Counted from the first letter of the stretch, positions 53,082-63,720 are shown. The stretch is DNA of 64,000 nucleotides from Catellatospora sp. TT07R-123 (GCF_018327705.1 NZ_BNEM01000002.1:3968001-4032000), one strand, 5' to 3'. Numbers and translations are program-made. Notes: generated by a model not told the origin, from the sequence alone.

Positions 53082-54920
53082 CTACGCGTCGGCGACGCCC
53101 AGGCGCGCCTTGAGCGCGTCCAGCTCCGCCCAGAGGACGCCGGGCAGCTTGTCGCCGAACTTCTCGAACCACTCGGTGATCTGCGGGATCTCCTGGCGCC
53201 ACTCGTCGGCGCGGACCTCCAGGGCCAGCTCGACGTCGGCGGCGGGCAGGCCCAGGCCGGTCAGGTCCAGGTCCTGCGCGCGCGGCACGAAGCCGACCGG
53301 GGTCTCGACCCCGCCCGCCTCGCCCTCCAGCCGGTCCACGACCCACTTGAGCACGCGCGAGTTCTCGCCGAACCCGGGCCACAGGAACCGGCCGTCGTCG
53401 CCGCGGCGGAACCAGTTGACGTAGAAGATGCCGGGCAGCTTGTCGGCGTTGCCGTCGGCGCCCTTGCCCATCGCGATCCAGTGCCGGAAGTAGTCGCCGG
53501 CGTGGTAGCCGATGAACGGCAGCATCGCCATCGGGTCGCGCCGGACCACGCCGACCTGGCCGACCGCGGCGGCGGTGGTCTCGCTGGACAGCGTCGCGCC
53601 CTGGAAGACGCCGTGCACCCAGTCGCGGGCCTGGCTCACCAGCGGGATGGTGGTCTTGCGGCGGCCGCCGAACAGGATCGCCGAGATCGGGACGCCGTTC
53701 GGGTCGTCGTACTCGGGCGCGAGGATCGGGCACTGGGTGATCGGAGTGCAGAACCGCGAGTTCGGGTGGCTGGACACCTGGTCGGAGTCCGGGGTCCAGT
53801 CGTGGCCGTGCCAGTCGGTGAGGTGGGCCGGGGGCTCGCCCATGCCCTCCCACCAGATGTCGCCGTCGTCGGTGCGGGCGACGTTGGTGAACAGCGAGTT
53901 GCCCGAGGCGAGCGTGCGCATCGCGTTGGGGTTGGTCTTCCAGTCGGTGCCGGGCGCGACGCCGAACAGGCCGTACTCGGGGTTGACCGCGTAGAGGCGG
54001 CCGTCCTCGCCGAAGCGCATCCAGGCGATGTCGTCGCCGAGGGTCTCGACCTTCCAGCCCGGGATGGTCGGCTCCAGCATGGCGAGGTTGGTCTTGCCGC
54101 ACGCCGACGGGAACGCCGCCGCGATGTAGTGGACCTTCCCGGCGGGGTTGGTGAGCTTGAGGATGAGCATGTGCTCGGCCAGCCAGCCCTCGTCGCGGCC
54201 CATCACGCTGGCGATGCGCAGGCTGTAGCACTTCTTGCCCAGCAGCGAGTTGCCGCCGTAGCCCGACCCGAACGACCAGATCTCGCGGGTCTCCGGGAAG
54301 TGCGAGATGTACTTGGTGGGCGAGCACGGCCACGGCACGTCGGCCTGGCCCGGCTCCAGCGGGGCGCCGACCGAGTGCAGCGCCGGCACGAACTCGGCCT
54401 CGGAGCCCATGGCCTCCAGCACCCGGCTGCCCATCCGGGTCATGATCCGCATGCTGGCCACCACGTACGCCGAGTCGGTGATCTCGACGCCGAACATCGG
54501 GTTCTCCGCGTTGAGCGGGCCCATGCAGAACGGGATCACGTACATGGTCCGCCCGCGCATGCAGCCGCGGTACAGCTCGGTCATGAGCTGCTTCATCTCG
54601 GCGGGGGCCATCCAGTTGTTGGTCGGGCCGGCGTCGGCGGAGTCCACCGAGCAGATGAACGTGCGCTCCTCGACCCGCGCGACGTCGGACGGGTCGGTGC
54701 GGGCCCAGAAGGAGTTCGGCCGCTTCACCGGGTCGAGCTGGAGCAGGCTGCCCGCGGCGACGAGCTCGCCGGTCAGCCGCGTCCACTCGGCTTCGGAACC
54801 GTCGACCCACACGACGCGGTCGGGGGTGGTGAGCTCGGCGACCTGGCGCACCCAGGCGATGAGCTTCGCGTGCTCGGTCGGGTGCTGGTCAAGCCCTGCG
54901 ATGACTGCCGGCGCGGTCAT
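53082..54920 (-). CDS. pckG: Phosphoenolpyruvate carboxykinase (GTP)
   Basis: A 612-aa enzyme that makes PEP from oxaloacetate with GTP in gluconeogenesis. The P-loop [14 protein letters not shown] (about 278), the hyper-reactive Cys in it, [12 protein letters not shown] (about 124) and [16 protein letters not shown] (about 225) are family hallmarks. Start ATG follows AGGAGGAG at longer spacing. Confidence 0.96.
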   Translation of the reverse strand: MTAPAVIAGLDQHPTEHAKLIAWVRQVAELTTPDRVVWVDGSEAEWTRLTGELVAAGSLLQLDPVKRPNSFWARTDPSDVARVEERTFICSVDSADAGPTNNWMAPAEMKQLMTELYRGCMRGRTMYVIPFCMGPLNAENPMFGVEITDSAYVVASMRIMTRMGSRVLEAMGSEAEFVPALHSVGAPLEPGQADVPWPCSPTKYISHFPETREIWSFGSGYGGNSLLGKKCYSLRIASVMGRDEGWLAEHMLILKLTNPAGKVHYIAAAFPSACGKTNLAMLEPTIPGWKVETLGDDIAWMRFGEDGRLYAVNPEYGLFGVAPGTDWKTNPNAMRTLASGNSLFTNVARTDDGDIWWEGMGEPPAHLTDWHGHDWTPDSDQVSSHPNSRFCTPITQCPILAPEYDDPNGVPISAILFGGRRKTTIPLVSQARDWVHGVFQGATLSSETTAAAVGQVGVVRRDPMAMLPFIGYHAGDYFRHWIAMGKGADGNADKLPGIFYVNWFRRGDDGRFLWPGFGENSRVLKWVVDRLEGEAGGVETPVGFVPRAQDLDLTGLGLPAADVELALEVRADEWRQEIPQITEWFEKFGDKLPGVLWAELDALKARLGVADA

Positions 54921-55326
54921 GGAAAGTTCTCCTCCTGGTCGTCTTTGACCGACGGATACGACAGAGAAACGGCCGGTGGCCGCCTGTCGTCCCGGGATGT
55001 GGGCTCAGCGTAAGCCCGGCAGGGGGCCGCGAGCCCGCTCCAGCTTGTGAATAACTGCACAAGCCTCGGTGCGACTGCGCTCTCGCGCTCGGTTCTTCGG
55101 CGAACCGCGCACGTTCCCGCAAATCCTTTCTCTCGCCTCATGCGGCACGGGCGCCCCTCCCGGCCGGGCGACCGCACGGAAATCACTCGGCCCATACCCG
55201 TCACCAGGCGCACCCGAACCTGGTTAACCGACTTCACCACGGTTTTGGCATATTCCGCAAATCGGGTGATTGGTCTAACGTCCGTAGCAGCCGTTCGAAA
55301 ATCGGACATTCCCCCCGGAGGCGGCC
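54921..55326. other. Divergent promoter region of pckG and the sigma factor gene
   Basis: About 400 bp with no supported gene. AT-richer around 55230-55310. The sigma gene's own promoter, possibly autoregulated, should lie here; I cannot fix its boxes. Confidence 0.45.
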
Positions 55327-57936
55327 GTGACCACTGCGTATGACCCTGCCCTGGATCGGCTCGATCCACACAGCGACCACCACCTGATCTCCCTGGTACG
55401 AGGGGGTGACACCGGCGCCTACGGGCTGCTCTACCGGCGCCACTACGACAGCGCCAGGCGGCTGGCCCGGGTGCTCCACCACGACGCCGCCGAGGCCGAC
55501 GACCTCATCGCCGAGGCGTTCGCCAAGGTGCTCGCGGTGCTGCGCGGCGGCGGCGGCCCGGACAGCGCGTTCCGGGCCTACCTGCTGACGACCATGCGGC
55601 ACGCCCGCTACGACCGGGCCCGCCGCGAGCACCGCGTCGAGCTCACCGACGACCTCACCCGGTACGAGACCGCGCAGCCGGTCGACGACCCGACCATCTC
55701 CCGTCTGGAGACCTCGTACGCCGCACGCGCCTTCGCCCGGCTGCCCGAGCGGTGGCGGGCCGTGCTGTGGCACACCGAGGTCGAGGGCGAGACCCCGGCC
55801 CAGATCGCCCCGCTGCTCGGGCTCACCCCCAACGGCGTGGCCGCGCTGGCGTACCGGGCCCGGGAACGGCTGCGCCAGATGTACCTGCAGGAGCACATCG
55901 CCACCACGGGCAACCCGCGCTGCCACTGGACCGGCGCGCACCTGGCCGGATACGTGCGGGCCGCGCTGGCCCGCCGCGACCGGACCAAGGTCGAGGAGCA
56001 CCTGACCGGCTGCGCCGAGTGCCGCCGGCTGCACCGCGAGCTGACAGAGGAGAACAGCGGCCTCCGGGGGGTGTTAGCGCCCGTGCTGCTCGGCGCCGCG
56101 GCGGCGGGCTACCTGGCGAGCGCCGCCCGACCCGGCCGTATCCCCGTGAATCTGCGCGGGCGGGTCGCCGCCGCGGTGCAGGACCGGGCGCGCACGCTGC
56201 GCGCCCGGGGTGCCGTCGCGGTGTCCACGCGGGTCGCCGCCTGGTGGTGGCTGGCCGGGGCGCCCCGGCGGCTGACGGCCCGGTTCGGGCTGGCCAACGT
56301 GGCCGCCGGCGCGGGGGTGGCGGTCGCGGCGCTGGCCGGGGTGCTGGTGTTCGCGCTGATGACCGCGTCGCCGGTGACGGTGCGGCGGCCTCAGGCCATA
56401 CCGGTGCCCGCGCCTGCCGGACCCGCGCCCACCGGCATCCTGCCCTCGGCCGCGCCCACCGGCCCGGCGACGGACGTGCCGTCGGCGGCCGCGAGCAGCC
56501 GCCCGCCGCGGCCGTCGCCGACCGGCGCGGCGTCGCCACCGGGCGCGACCGAGCCGGTCGCCCCCGCCCCGGCGGTCCCGGCGGCGCAGACCGATCCGGC
56601 AGCCGCCGACCTGGCCGCGGGCGGCCGGGGCACGCTGCCGATCCCGGTGCGGGCCCCGGGCACGCCCGAGCAGACCGCGGCCCGGACGGGTGGGCCGGTC
56701 GCGGCCGTGCCGGTGGTCCTGGCCGCCGATCCGGTACGGCTGGAGGTCACCCTCCCGGTCGGCGTGCACCTGATCGCCGCCGACGCCGGCGACGGCTGGC
56801 GCTGCGAGACCACCGTCGGCGGGGCCGCCTGCGCCAGGGCCGCGCTGCGCCCCGGCCAGCTGTCGACGGCGAGCCTGCCGGTCGAGGTGGACAAGGAGGT
56901 CAGCGGATTCCAGCCGGTCGCGACCATGGTCGACTTCGGCGGCAGGCGGCGCGCCGCCGCGTTCCGGGTGCCCGTCGCCCCCCGCGGCATGCACGCCGGG
57001 TACGCCGCCAGCGGCCGGGTCGACGTGTCGCTGGCCGGCAACACCCTGCTGTCCTGCTCGCCGCGCCCGCAGTGCTTCCAGTCCGACGACAACAACCTGC
57101 TGTCCATGCTGCCGCTGCTGCCCGGCCCGGCCGAGCCGCAGGCACCGGACGGCCTGTTCGACAGGGGCGGCCCGAAGGGCCCCGACGGCCGCATCGGCGA
57201 GCTCGCCGGCCCGAAGGCCGCCGCCGGAGCGCGGCTGATCCTGCCCAAGGGGGCGAAGGTGCGCTGGGCGGGCCTGGTCGTGGCCACCTCGTCGGACGTG
57301 TTCCCGCAGACCGTCGCGCTGCACGGGCCGAGCGGGCGCTGGCACCCGGTCGAGGTGCGGTTCGGGCACGGCGCGTCCGGTCCGTCGCTCACCCAGGGCT
57401 TCGCCGACGTGACCGACCTGGTCCGCGGCGGCGGCGACTGGTGGCTGGCGGCCCCCGCCGACCGGCTGCCCCAGGGCAGCGGCCAGTACGCGGGCTGGAC
57501 CCTGACCGTGGTGTACGCCCACGACCGCGCCCCGCACGCCGAGGCCGCCGTCTACCTCGGCCCGCGCGCCGGGCACGGCGACGACGACGCGACCGTCGCG
57601 CTGGGCCCCGGCGGCCAGGTCAAGATCGGCCTGGCCCTGTGGGACGGCGACCTCGGCATGGACGGCGACTCGCTGTACATCGGGGACGCCCAGGTGGGGG
57701 TCGCGGGCAACCTCGCGGGCGGGCGCAACACCAGCGCCGCCGCGCTGGCCTGCCGGCCCGACCCGGCCCGGTGCACCTGGCGCACCCCCGGCGTGGACGT
57801 GCTGTGGCTGGGCGCCCCGGCCGCGCCCGGCAGCACCGCCCGCCTGCGTACGGGCGGCGACCCGCTGGAGGTGGGGGTGCTCGCGGTCGTCACCGGCTCC
57901 GCGCAGCTCGGCGACCGCGACGCCGACGGCCGGTAA
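55327..57936 (+). CDS. ECF sigma factor fused to anti-sigma zinc finger, membrane span and large extracytoplasmic domain
   Basis: An 869-aa protein. Sigma region 2 is about 20-95 (LYRRHYDSARRLARVL; AEADDLIAEAFAKVL), region 4 about 130-190 (LPERWRAVLWHTEVEGETPAQIAPLLGL...). About 200-240 holds a zinc-binding anti-sigma motif H225-x3-C229-x2-C232. A membrane helix (about 323-346) leads to a Pro-rich stalk (about 355-470) and a C-terminal domain of about 400 residues. Sigma and anti-sigma are thus on one chain, tethered to the membrane. GTG at 55327 follows GGAGG. No frameshift or stop interrupts the frame. A GtrA gene follows 10 nt later. Confidence 0.85.
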   Translation: MTTAYDPALDRLDPHSDHHLISLVRGGDTGAYGLLYRRHYDSARRLARVLHHDAAEADDLIAEAFAKVLAVLRGGGGPDSAFRAYLLTTMRHARYDRARREHRVELTDDLTRYETAQPVDDPTISRLETSYAARAFARLPERWRAVLWHTEVEGETPAQIAPLLGLTPNGVAALAYRARERLRQMYLQEHIATTGNPRCHWTGAHLAGYVRAALARRDRTKVEEHLTGCAECRRLHRELTEENSGLRGVLAPVLLGAAAAGYLASAARPGRIPVNLRGRVAAAVQDRARTLRARGAVAVSTRVAAWWWLAGAPRRLTARFGLANVAAGAGVAVAALAGVLVFALMTASPVTVRRPQAIPVPAPAGPAPTGILPSAAPTGPATDVPSAAASSRPPRPSPTGAASPPGATEPVAPAPAVPAAQTDPAAADLAAGGRGTLPIPVRAPGTPEQTAARTGGPVAAVPVVLAADPVRLEVTLPVGVHLIAADAGDGWRCETTVGGAACARAALRPGQLSTASLPVEVDKEVSGFQPVATMVDFGGRRRAAAFRVPVAPRGMHAGYAASGRVDVSLAGNTLLSCSPRPQCFQSDDNNLLSMLPLLPGPAEPQAPDGLFDRGGPKGPDGRIGELAGPKAAAGARLILPKGAKVRWAGLVVATSSDVFPQTVALHGPSGRWHPVEVRFGHGASGPSLTQGFADVTDLVRGGGDWWLAAPADRLPQGSGQYAGWTLTVVYAHDRAPHAEAAVYLGPRAGHGDDDATVALGPGGQVKIGLALWDGDLGMDGDSLYIGDAQVGVAGNLAGGRNTSAAALACRPDPARCTWRTPGVDVLWLGAPAAPGSTARLRTGGDPLEVGVLAVVTGSAQLGDRDADGR

Positions 57937-57946
57937 ACTCCCTCAT

Positions 57947-58453
57947 GTGACCCCTGAACCAGCCGCCGGCCTGCTCCCCCGCCTCCTCGACCGCTTCCGC
58001 CACCTGCTGCGGGAGCTGGGCAAGTTCGGCGTCGTCGGCGGTCTCGCCTTCCTCCTCGACTTCGCGGTGTTCAACCTGCTGCTGTCGACCGGCTGGCTGG
58101 CCGCGACCCTCGTCTCGACGACGGTCGCGGCCACCGCCGCGTTCCTGGGCAACCGGTACTGGACCTGGCGCCACCGCGAGAGCGCCAGCCTCGCCCGGGA
58201 GTACGGCCTCTACTTCTTCTTCAACGCGGTCGGCCTCGGCATCAGCCTGGCGGTGCTGTGGTTCAGCCACGACGTGCTCGGCGGCGCCTGGCCGGAGGTC
58301 TTCCAGACCCGCCTGGCCGACAACGTGTCGAAGATGCTCGTCGGCAACGCGATCGCGACCGTGTTCCGCTTCTGGGCGTACCGGCGGTTCGTGTTCACCG
58401 GGCCGCAGGTGGAGGCGGCCCAGCCCGCCCCCGCGCAGGCTTCCGCAAGGTGA
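57947..58453 (+). CDS. GtrA-family membrane protein 1
   Basis: A 168-aa protein with four membrane helices. ELGKFGVVGGLAFLLDFAVFNLLL and LGNRYWTWR are GtrA signatures; NAIATVFRFWAYRRFVF ends the fourth helix. GtrA proteins are thought to flip lipid-linked sugars for glycosylation of wall polymers. It is 10 nt from the sigma fusion gene and likely in its operon. Confidence 0.9.
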   Translation: MTPEPAAGLLPRLLDRFRHLLRELGKFGVVGGLAFLLDFAVFNLLLSTGWLAATLVSTTVAATAAFLGNRYWTWRHRESASLAREYGLYFFFNAVGLGISLAVLWFSHDVLGGAWPEVFQTRLADNVSKMLVGNAIATVFRFWAYRRFVFTGPQVEAAQPAPAQASAR

Positions 58454-58515
58454 GATGGCACGCATCCGGGGTTGCGGAACCTGCCGTCCCGATTCATCTC
58501 GCGTAAAGTGACCGA

Positions 58516-59247
58516 GTGCACCGTGACCAGATGATGTGGGACCGCTTCCTGCCGGCCCGACTGCGCCGGCTCGGCCCGGAGGCCCTCAAGTTCGCCGTCG
58601 TGGGCGGTGCCAATACGGTGATCAACTTCCTGGTGCTCAACGCACTGGTGCTCACGATCTTCCCCGGCGGCGAGCTCAAGGCCAACGTCGTCGCCACCAT
58701 CGTGGCGATGGTGACGTCGTACCTGATGAACCGGCACTGGACCTACAAGGACCGGTCGAAGGACGGGGCGACCCGCGAGTTCATCATGTTCGCGATCTTC
58801 AACGCGGCCGGCCTGGTCATCGAGCTGGCCGTCATGGGCGCCACCAAGTACGCGCTGGGCCTGACCAGCCTCTTCGCCCTGAACGTGGCCAAGTTCTTCG
58901 GCCTGGGCCTGGGCACGATCTTCCGCTTCTTCACGTACCGCACGTTCGTGTTCGCGCCGAGCAACACCGTGGCGGTCGGGGCCGACGGCGCCGACATCGA
59001 CCTCGGCCCGGCCCACCTGCACGTCGCCGACGTCGAGGAGCTGCTCGACGCCGAGGCCGCCGCCACCACCGCGGCCGGCGTGCCGGTGCCCGCGCAGGTG
59101 CACCGCGACGACTTCGCCCGGCTCACCGCCCCGCTGGAGGCCGAGTTCGCGGCCGAGGCGGAGCAGCTGGCCGCCCTGGACGCCGAGCTCAGCGACGCCA
59201 AGCTCTCCGACGAGCTGACGCGGGCCAAGCGGCGCCCAGAGCGGTAA
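58516..59247 (+). CDS. GtrA-family membrane protein 2 with cytoplasmic tail
   Basis: A 243-aa protein. The four-helix GtrA core (LKFAVVGGANTVINFLVLN; NRHWTYKD; GTIFRFFTYRTFVF) ends near 150, and about 90 acidic residues follow (VEELLDAEAAATT..., LEAEFAAEAEQLAALDAEL). The tail is not in paralogue 1. GTG at 58516. Confidence 0.88.
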   Translation: MHRDQMMWDRFLPARLRRLGPEALKFAVVGGANTVINFLVLNALVLTIFPGGELKANVVATIVAMVTSYLMNRHWTYKDRSKDGATREFIMFAIFNAAGLVIELAVMGATKYALGLTSLFALNVAKFFGLGLGTIFRFFTYRTFVFAPSNTVAVGADGADIDLGPAHLHVADVEELLDAEAAATTAAGVPVPAQVHRDDFARLTAPLEAEFAAEAEQLAALDAELSDAKLSDELTRAKRRPER

Positions 59248-59254
59248 CCGCGGA

Positions 59255-59812
59255 CTACTTCTGGTTCTCCTCGGCGCGGGTCTCCTGCGCCGGCGGGATG
59301 TACTTCGGCCGCTCGTCGTCGTTGTACGAGTGGTGGTCCCGGTCGGCCTCGACCAGCTCGTACAGCGTGGTCTGGACCTTCTCCACGTGCGGGATGTCGG
59401 TCAGGATCGACTGTCCCCGCTCGCCCGCCGACTCGATGGTCAGCGTGCCGCAGCCCAGCATCCGCTCGATGAACCGCTGGTTCATGGAGTGGTCGTTGAC
59501 GCGCGACAGCGGGATGTCCCGGCGGTCACGGGAGAACACACCGGTCTGCAGCAGCACCCGCTCGTTGGTGAGCACGTAGTGCGTGGTGCGCCAGACCAGC
59601 CACGGCCAGAACGACAGCCACGCCACCGCCACCACGGCCAGGCCCGCGATGATGTAGATCAGCACCTCGTTGTCCAGCAGGACCAGCCCGGTGATCACCG
59701 CCGCCAGCGCCAGCACCAGCACCGCGACCGGCCGGATCATGGCCTTCCAGTGCGGGTGCAGGTCGAGCACCACGTGTTCGCCGTCGGTCAGCACGTCCTC
59801 GGGGAACGCCAT
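59255..59812 (-). CDS. PH-domain (DUF304) membrane protein
   Basis: A 185-aa protein. Two adjacent helices (IRPVAVLVLALAAVITGLVLL and IYIIAGLAVVAVAWLSFWPWLVW) precede a bacterial PH domain (YVLTNERVLLQTGVFSRDRRDIPLSRVNDHS; GTLTIESAGERG). The ATG at 59812 follows AGGAGG. The function is unknown; stress-linked envelope roles are proposed for the family. Confidence 0.9.
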   Translation of the reverse strand: MAFPEDVLTDGEHVVLDLHPHWKAMIRPVAVLVLALAAVITGLVLLDNEVLIYIIAGLAVVAVAWLSFWPWLVWRTTHYVLTNERVLLQTGVFSRDRRDIPLSRVNDHSMNQRFIERMLGCGTLTIESAGERGQSILTDIPHVEKVQTTLYELVEADRDHHSYNDDERPKYIPPAQETRAEENQK

Positions 59813-60009
59813 TCCCTTGCCTCCTAAGTCCCGGGCCGTCCGCACCTGCGCGACCGCCCGCGAGCAGGTTAGTGCGGCGACACCACCATCCGGAATCCAC
59901 CGTCGGTAGCCCGTCACCTTTCCGTCTCATCACCGGTGCGTCCCGCCACGACGCACCCCCGGTGAAAGACGACCCCGACACCCCGAAGACGGCCCGAGCC
60001 CTCCCCCAA

Positions 60010-60098
60010 CCCCGCTTTTTCATAAACGTTGGCCTATCTCATCGAGAATGATCTACGAATAGTCGATGTAATAGGCCAACGTCTATGAAAAAGCGGGG
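60010..60098. repeat. Extragenic palindrome, family B, copy 2
   Basis: A stem of up to 36 bp (60010-60045 with 60063-60098) with a few mismatches near the loop. CTTTTTCATA.ACGTTGG plus CCTAT is shared with copy 1 at 34204-34282, on both arms. Confidence 0.88.
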
Positions 60099-60190
60099 CC
60101 GGACGGCGTACGGAGGGTGGATTCCGGCCAGAGGCGGCGATCAACCGCCGGTCACCCGTGGAGGTCGACCCGAACCCGGGTGCGGCGAGG

Positions 60191-60991
60191 TCAGCGCAGG
60201 TGGACGACGTCGCCCGCCGCGATGTGGCGCAGGGTGCCGTCGGTAGCGGCCACGACCAGGCGCCCGTCGGTGTCCACGGTGGTCGCGGTGCCGGTCAGGC
60301 TCGACCCGTCCGGCATCGACACCGACACCTCCCGCCCGACCGAGCCGCACAGCCGCACATACGCCTCGCGCACCCCGCCGCGCTCCGGGTCGCCCTTCGC
60401 GTCCTGCCACTGCCGGTACCGCTCATACAGCCGCCCCAGCAGCTCGCCCGCGAGCTGCGTCCGGTCGACCGAGTGCGCCTGCTCCAGCAGCAGCGAGGTC
60501 GCGGGCAGGCCGGACGGCGTGACGGGCAGCTCGTCGGCGCCCAGCGTGACGTTGAGCCCGATCCCGATCACGACCGCCCCGGCCTCCGGCACCTCGGCCA
60601 GCAGCCCCGCGCACTTGCGCCCGTTGAGCAGCAGGTCGTTGGGCCACTTGAGCTGCGGTTCCAGCCAGGTCACCGCGCGTACGGCCTCGGCCAGGGCGAC
60701 CCCGGCCAGCAGCGGCAGCCAGCCCCAGCGGGACACGTCGACGGTCGGGCGCAGCAGCACGCTCAGCGCCAGCCCGGCGTTCGGCGGCGACTGCCAGCTG
60801 CGGTTGAGCCGGCCCCGGCCCGCGGTCTGCGACTCGGCGAGCAGCACCAGCCCTTCGGCCGCGCCCTCGCGGGCCGCCGCCGACACGTCGGTGTTGGTGG
60901 AGCCGGTCTCGGCGACGATCTCCGGCCGCCAGAACGGCTGGATCTCGGCGTGCAGGTGGGAGCCGTTGAGCGGCGAACGGTCGGCGGTCAC
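60191..60991 (-). CDS. birA: Biotin--protein ligase
   Basis: A 266-aa enzyme. It attaches biotin to carboxylase carrier proteins. GSTNTDVSAAA, ESQTAGRGRLNRSWQSP (biotinyl-AMP loop) and LKWPNDLLLNGRKCAGLL are catalytic motifs. There is no N-terminal HTH, so it does not act as a repressor. It is divergently near an acyl-CoA carboxylase subunit. Confidence 0.95.
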   Translation of the reverse strand: MTADRSPLNGSHLHAEIQPFWRPEIVAETGSTNTDVSAAAREGAAEGLVLLAESQTAGRGRLNRSWQSPPNAGLALSVLLRPTVDVSRWGWLPLLAGVALAEAVRAVTWLEPQLKWPNDLLLNGRKCAGLLAEVPEAGAVVIGIGLNVTLGADELPVTPSGLPATSLLLEQAHSVDRTQLAGELLGRLYERYRQWQDAKGDPERGGVREAYVRLCGSVGREVSVSMPDGSSLTGTATTVDTDGRLVVAATDGTLRHIAAGDVVHLR

Positions 60992-61000
60992 CGGATCACG

Positions 61001-61903
61001 CTAACCCGCGTGCCGGGCGCGGACCGGGGCGACGTCGGCGTCGGTGAACGGGCCGAGCCACTCCGGCAGCACGATGTCGGTCTGCCCGGTTTCGGTGGCG
61101 ACCAGGCGTCCGCGCTGGATCGACTCCATCCGGTGGCGGCGGACCGGCTCGCCCGCCCCGGCGGCGGACACGGCGACCAGGCCGGGCCCGAAGGCGCCGG
61201 GTTCGGCCGGACCGGCTTGCACCCGTACCTCGGCCGCGCCCGCAGGCACGCCGCCGCGCCGCCGCGGCGCCGGCCGCTGGGCGCCTCCCGGTGCGGTCGC
61301 GGGGCGGTCGGGCCGGATCGGGTGCACCGAGCCGACCGCGCCGTCAGGCACGCCGGCGGCCGCGAGCGGGGTGCCCGTGACCGTCGTGCGGGCTTCGCCG
61401 GTGGCCGCGGCCCGGTCGCGCGCGGCGGCCGCGACGGCGGGCCGGTGTGCGAAGCGGGAGTCGGCGTGTACGCCCGGGACGCCCGTACCGATGACGGCCG
61501 GGACCGGCGGGGCCGGGTCCGCCGACCGGGCCGCGGGCGCGGCCGCCGTGACCAGCAGCGGCGCCGCACCTGCGGTCACCAGCTCCGGCGTGCGCTCCCA
61601 CGCGTCCGGGGCGCCCGGGGCGGCGGCGCGGATGGTTCCGCCCGCCCCGGTGCCGGGCCGCTGCGCGGCACGCCCTGCGGCGGGCGTGGTGGTGCTGGCG
61701 GGGCCGCGCCGGGCCGGGCGCGGTCGGCGCGAGCCGGCTCCGGGGGCGGTCTGCCCGCCCGGACCGGGTCGCGGCCTGGTGGGGGATCCGGGTGTGGACA
61801 CGGGCCGCCGACGCGGCGCACGGGGGCGCGGTTCGCCCTGCCACGGACGCACCACCGCGAGCACCGCGAAGCCGCCCACCAGCAGCGCAACCCCGAAGAC
61901 CAT
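61001..61903 (-). CDS. Membrane-anchored Pro/Ala-rich protein of unknown function
   Basis: A 300-aa protein. One N-terminal helix (FGVALLVGGFAVLAVVRPW) is followed by about 200 residues rich in Pro, Ala, Arg and Gly, and a C-terminal end (GQTDIVLPEWLGPFTDADVAPVRA) that looks more ordered. The start is ATG 61903 or GTG 61909. The compositional bias makes shadow frames common here, so it is less certain than its neighbours. Confidence 0.55.
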   Translation of the reverse strand: MVFGVALLVGGFAVLAVVRPWQGEPRPRAPRRRPVSTPGSPTRPRPGPGGQTAPGAGSRRPRPARRGPASTTTPAAGRAAQRPGTGAGGTIRAAAPGAPDAWERTPELVTAGAAPLLVTAAAPAARSADPAPPVPAVIGTGVPGVHADSRFAHRPAVAAAARDRAAATGEARTTVTGTPLAAAGVPDGAVGSVHPIRPDRPATAPGGAQRPAPRRRGGVPAGAAEVRVQAGPAEPGAFGPGLVAVSAAGAGEPVRRHRMESIQRGRLVATETGQTDIVLPEWLGPFTDADVAPVRARHAG

Positions 61904-62041
61904 CGTCACAATCGTCCTAACGACCACCCTAAACCAGACGAAACGACCACCCTCTTCATCAAGATCATTTCGTTGGGCGATCCGGACACGTGTGGCGCAG
62001 ATGACTGAACGGGAGTTCAGGAGGTTCGTTAGCATCACGGC

Positions 62042-63637
62042 GTGACGACAACGGTGCCGAAGGACAGCAGCCAGGTGAGCCGGACGACGGCGGGCAAGCT
62101 CGCCGACTTCGACCGGCGGGTCGAGGAGGCCGTGCACGCGGGCTCGGCGCGGGCGGTGGAGAAGCAGCACGCCCGGGGCAAGAAGACGGCACGCGAGCGG
62201 ATCGGGCTGCTGCTCGACGAGGGCTCGTTCGTGGAGCTGGACGAGCTGGCCCGGCACCGCTCCATCAACTTCGGGCAGGAGCGCAACCGGCCCTACGGCG
62301 ACGGCGTGGTCACCGGCTACGGCACGGTCGACGGCCGCCCGGTGTGCGTGTTCGCGCAGGACTTCACGGTGTTCGGCGGCTCGCTGGGCGAGGTCTTCGG
62401 CCAGAAGATCGTCAAGGTGATGGATCTGGCGATGAAGACCGGCTGCCCGGTCATCGGCATCAACGACTCCGGCGGCGCCCGCATCCAGGAGGGCGTGGTC
62501 TCGCTCGGCCTGTACGGCGAGATCTTCTTCCGCAACGTGCGCGCCTCCGGCGTGATCCCGCAGATCTCGCTGGTCATGGGCCCGTGCGCGGGCGGCGCGG
62601 TCTACTCCCCCGCCGTCACCGACTTCACCGTGATGGTCGACCAGACCTCGCACATGTTCATCACCGGCCCGGACGTGATCAAGACCGTCACCGGCGAGGA
62701 CGTGGGCATGGAGGAGCTGGGCGGCGCGCGCACCCACAACACGAAGAGCGGCAACGCGCACTACCTGGCCACCGACGAGGCCGACGCGATCGAGTACGTC
62801 AAGGCGCTGCTGTCGTACCTGCCGAGCAACAACCTGGACCAGGCGCCCGCCTACCCGGCCGCCGCCGACCTGGACCCGTCCGACACCGACGCCGTCCTGG
62901 ACACGCTGATCCCCGACTCGGCCAACCAGCCCTACGACATGCACGCCGTGCTGGAGTCGATCGTCGACGACGGCGAGTTCCTGGAAGTCCAGCCGCTGTA
63001 CGCGCAGAACATCATCACCGGCTTCGGCCGGGTCGAGGGCAGGCCGGTCGGCGTCGTCGCCAACCAGCCGATGCACCTCGCGGGCTGCCTGGACATCGAC
63101 GCCTCGGAGAAGGCGGCCCGGTTCGTGCGCACCTGCGACGCGTTCAACATCCCGGTGCTGACCTTCGTGGACGTGCCCGGCTTCCTGCCCGGCACCAGCC
63201 AGGAGTGGGACGGCATCATCCGCCGGGGCGCCAAGCTCATCTACGCGTACGCCGAGGCCACCGTCCCGAAGATCACGGTGATCACGCGCAAGGCGTACGG
63301 CGGCGCGTACGACGTCATGGGATCCAAGCACCTGGGCGCCGACCTCAACTTCGCCTGGCCGACCGCGCAGATCGCGGTGATGGGCGCGCAGGGCGCGGTG
63401 AACATCCTCTATCGTGCGGAGCTGGCCGCCGCCGACGACCCGGTGGCCCGCCGCACCGAGCTCATCGACGAGTACGAGGACACCCTGTGCAACCCGTACG
63501 TCGCCGCCGAGCGCGGCTACGTCGACGCGGTGATCCGACCGTCGGCCACCAGGGCGCACATCGTGCGCGGCCTGCGCACCCTGGCGACCAAGCGGGAGAC
63601 GCTGCCGCCGAAGAAGCACGGCAACATCCCCCTGTAA
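62042..63637 (+). CDS. accD: Acyl-CoA carboxylase beta subunit (carboxyltransferase)
   Basis: A 531-aa protein of the PccB/AccD5 type. It moves carboxyl from biotin to acetyl- or propionyl-CoA. The oxyanion motifs GGARIQEG (about 148) and GGAYDVMGS (about 420) are present, with [12 protein letters not shown] (about 180). The biotin-carrying alpha subunit is not in the window. GTG at 62042. Confidence 0.93.
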   Translation: MTTTVPKDSSQVSRTTAGKLADFDRRVEEAVHAGSARAVEKQHARGKKTARERIGLLLDEGSFVELDELARHRSINFGQERNRPYGDGVVTGYGTVDGRPVCVFAQDFTVFGGSLGEVFGQKIVKVMDLAMKTGCPVIGINDSGGARIQEGVVSLGLYGEIFFRNVRASGVIPQISLVMGPCAGGAVYSPAVTDFTVMVDQTSHMFITGPDVIKTVTGEDVGMEELGGARTHNTKSGNAHYLATDEADAIEYVKALLSYLPSNNLDQAPAYPAAADLDPSDTDAVLDTLIPDSANQPYDMHAVLESIVDDGEFLEVQPLYAQNIITGFGRVEGRPVGVVANQPMHLAGCLDIDASEKAARFVRTCDAFNIPVLTFVDVPGFLPGTSQEWDGIIRRGAKLIYAYAEATVPKITVITRKAYGGAYDVMGSKHLGADLNFAWPTAQIAVMGAQGAVNILYRAELAAADDPVARRTELIDEYEDTLCNPYVAAERGYVDAVIRPSATRAHIVRGLRTLATKRETLPPKKHGNIPL

Positions 63638-63720
63638 CGGCAGTCATCGATCATCAGCGGTGAGTGACGCCCATGTGGCACAACGTTCACGTCGACCGTC
63701 CGGTGTGGAACGATGGCGGG

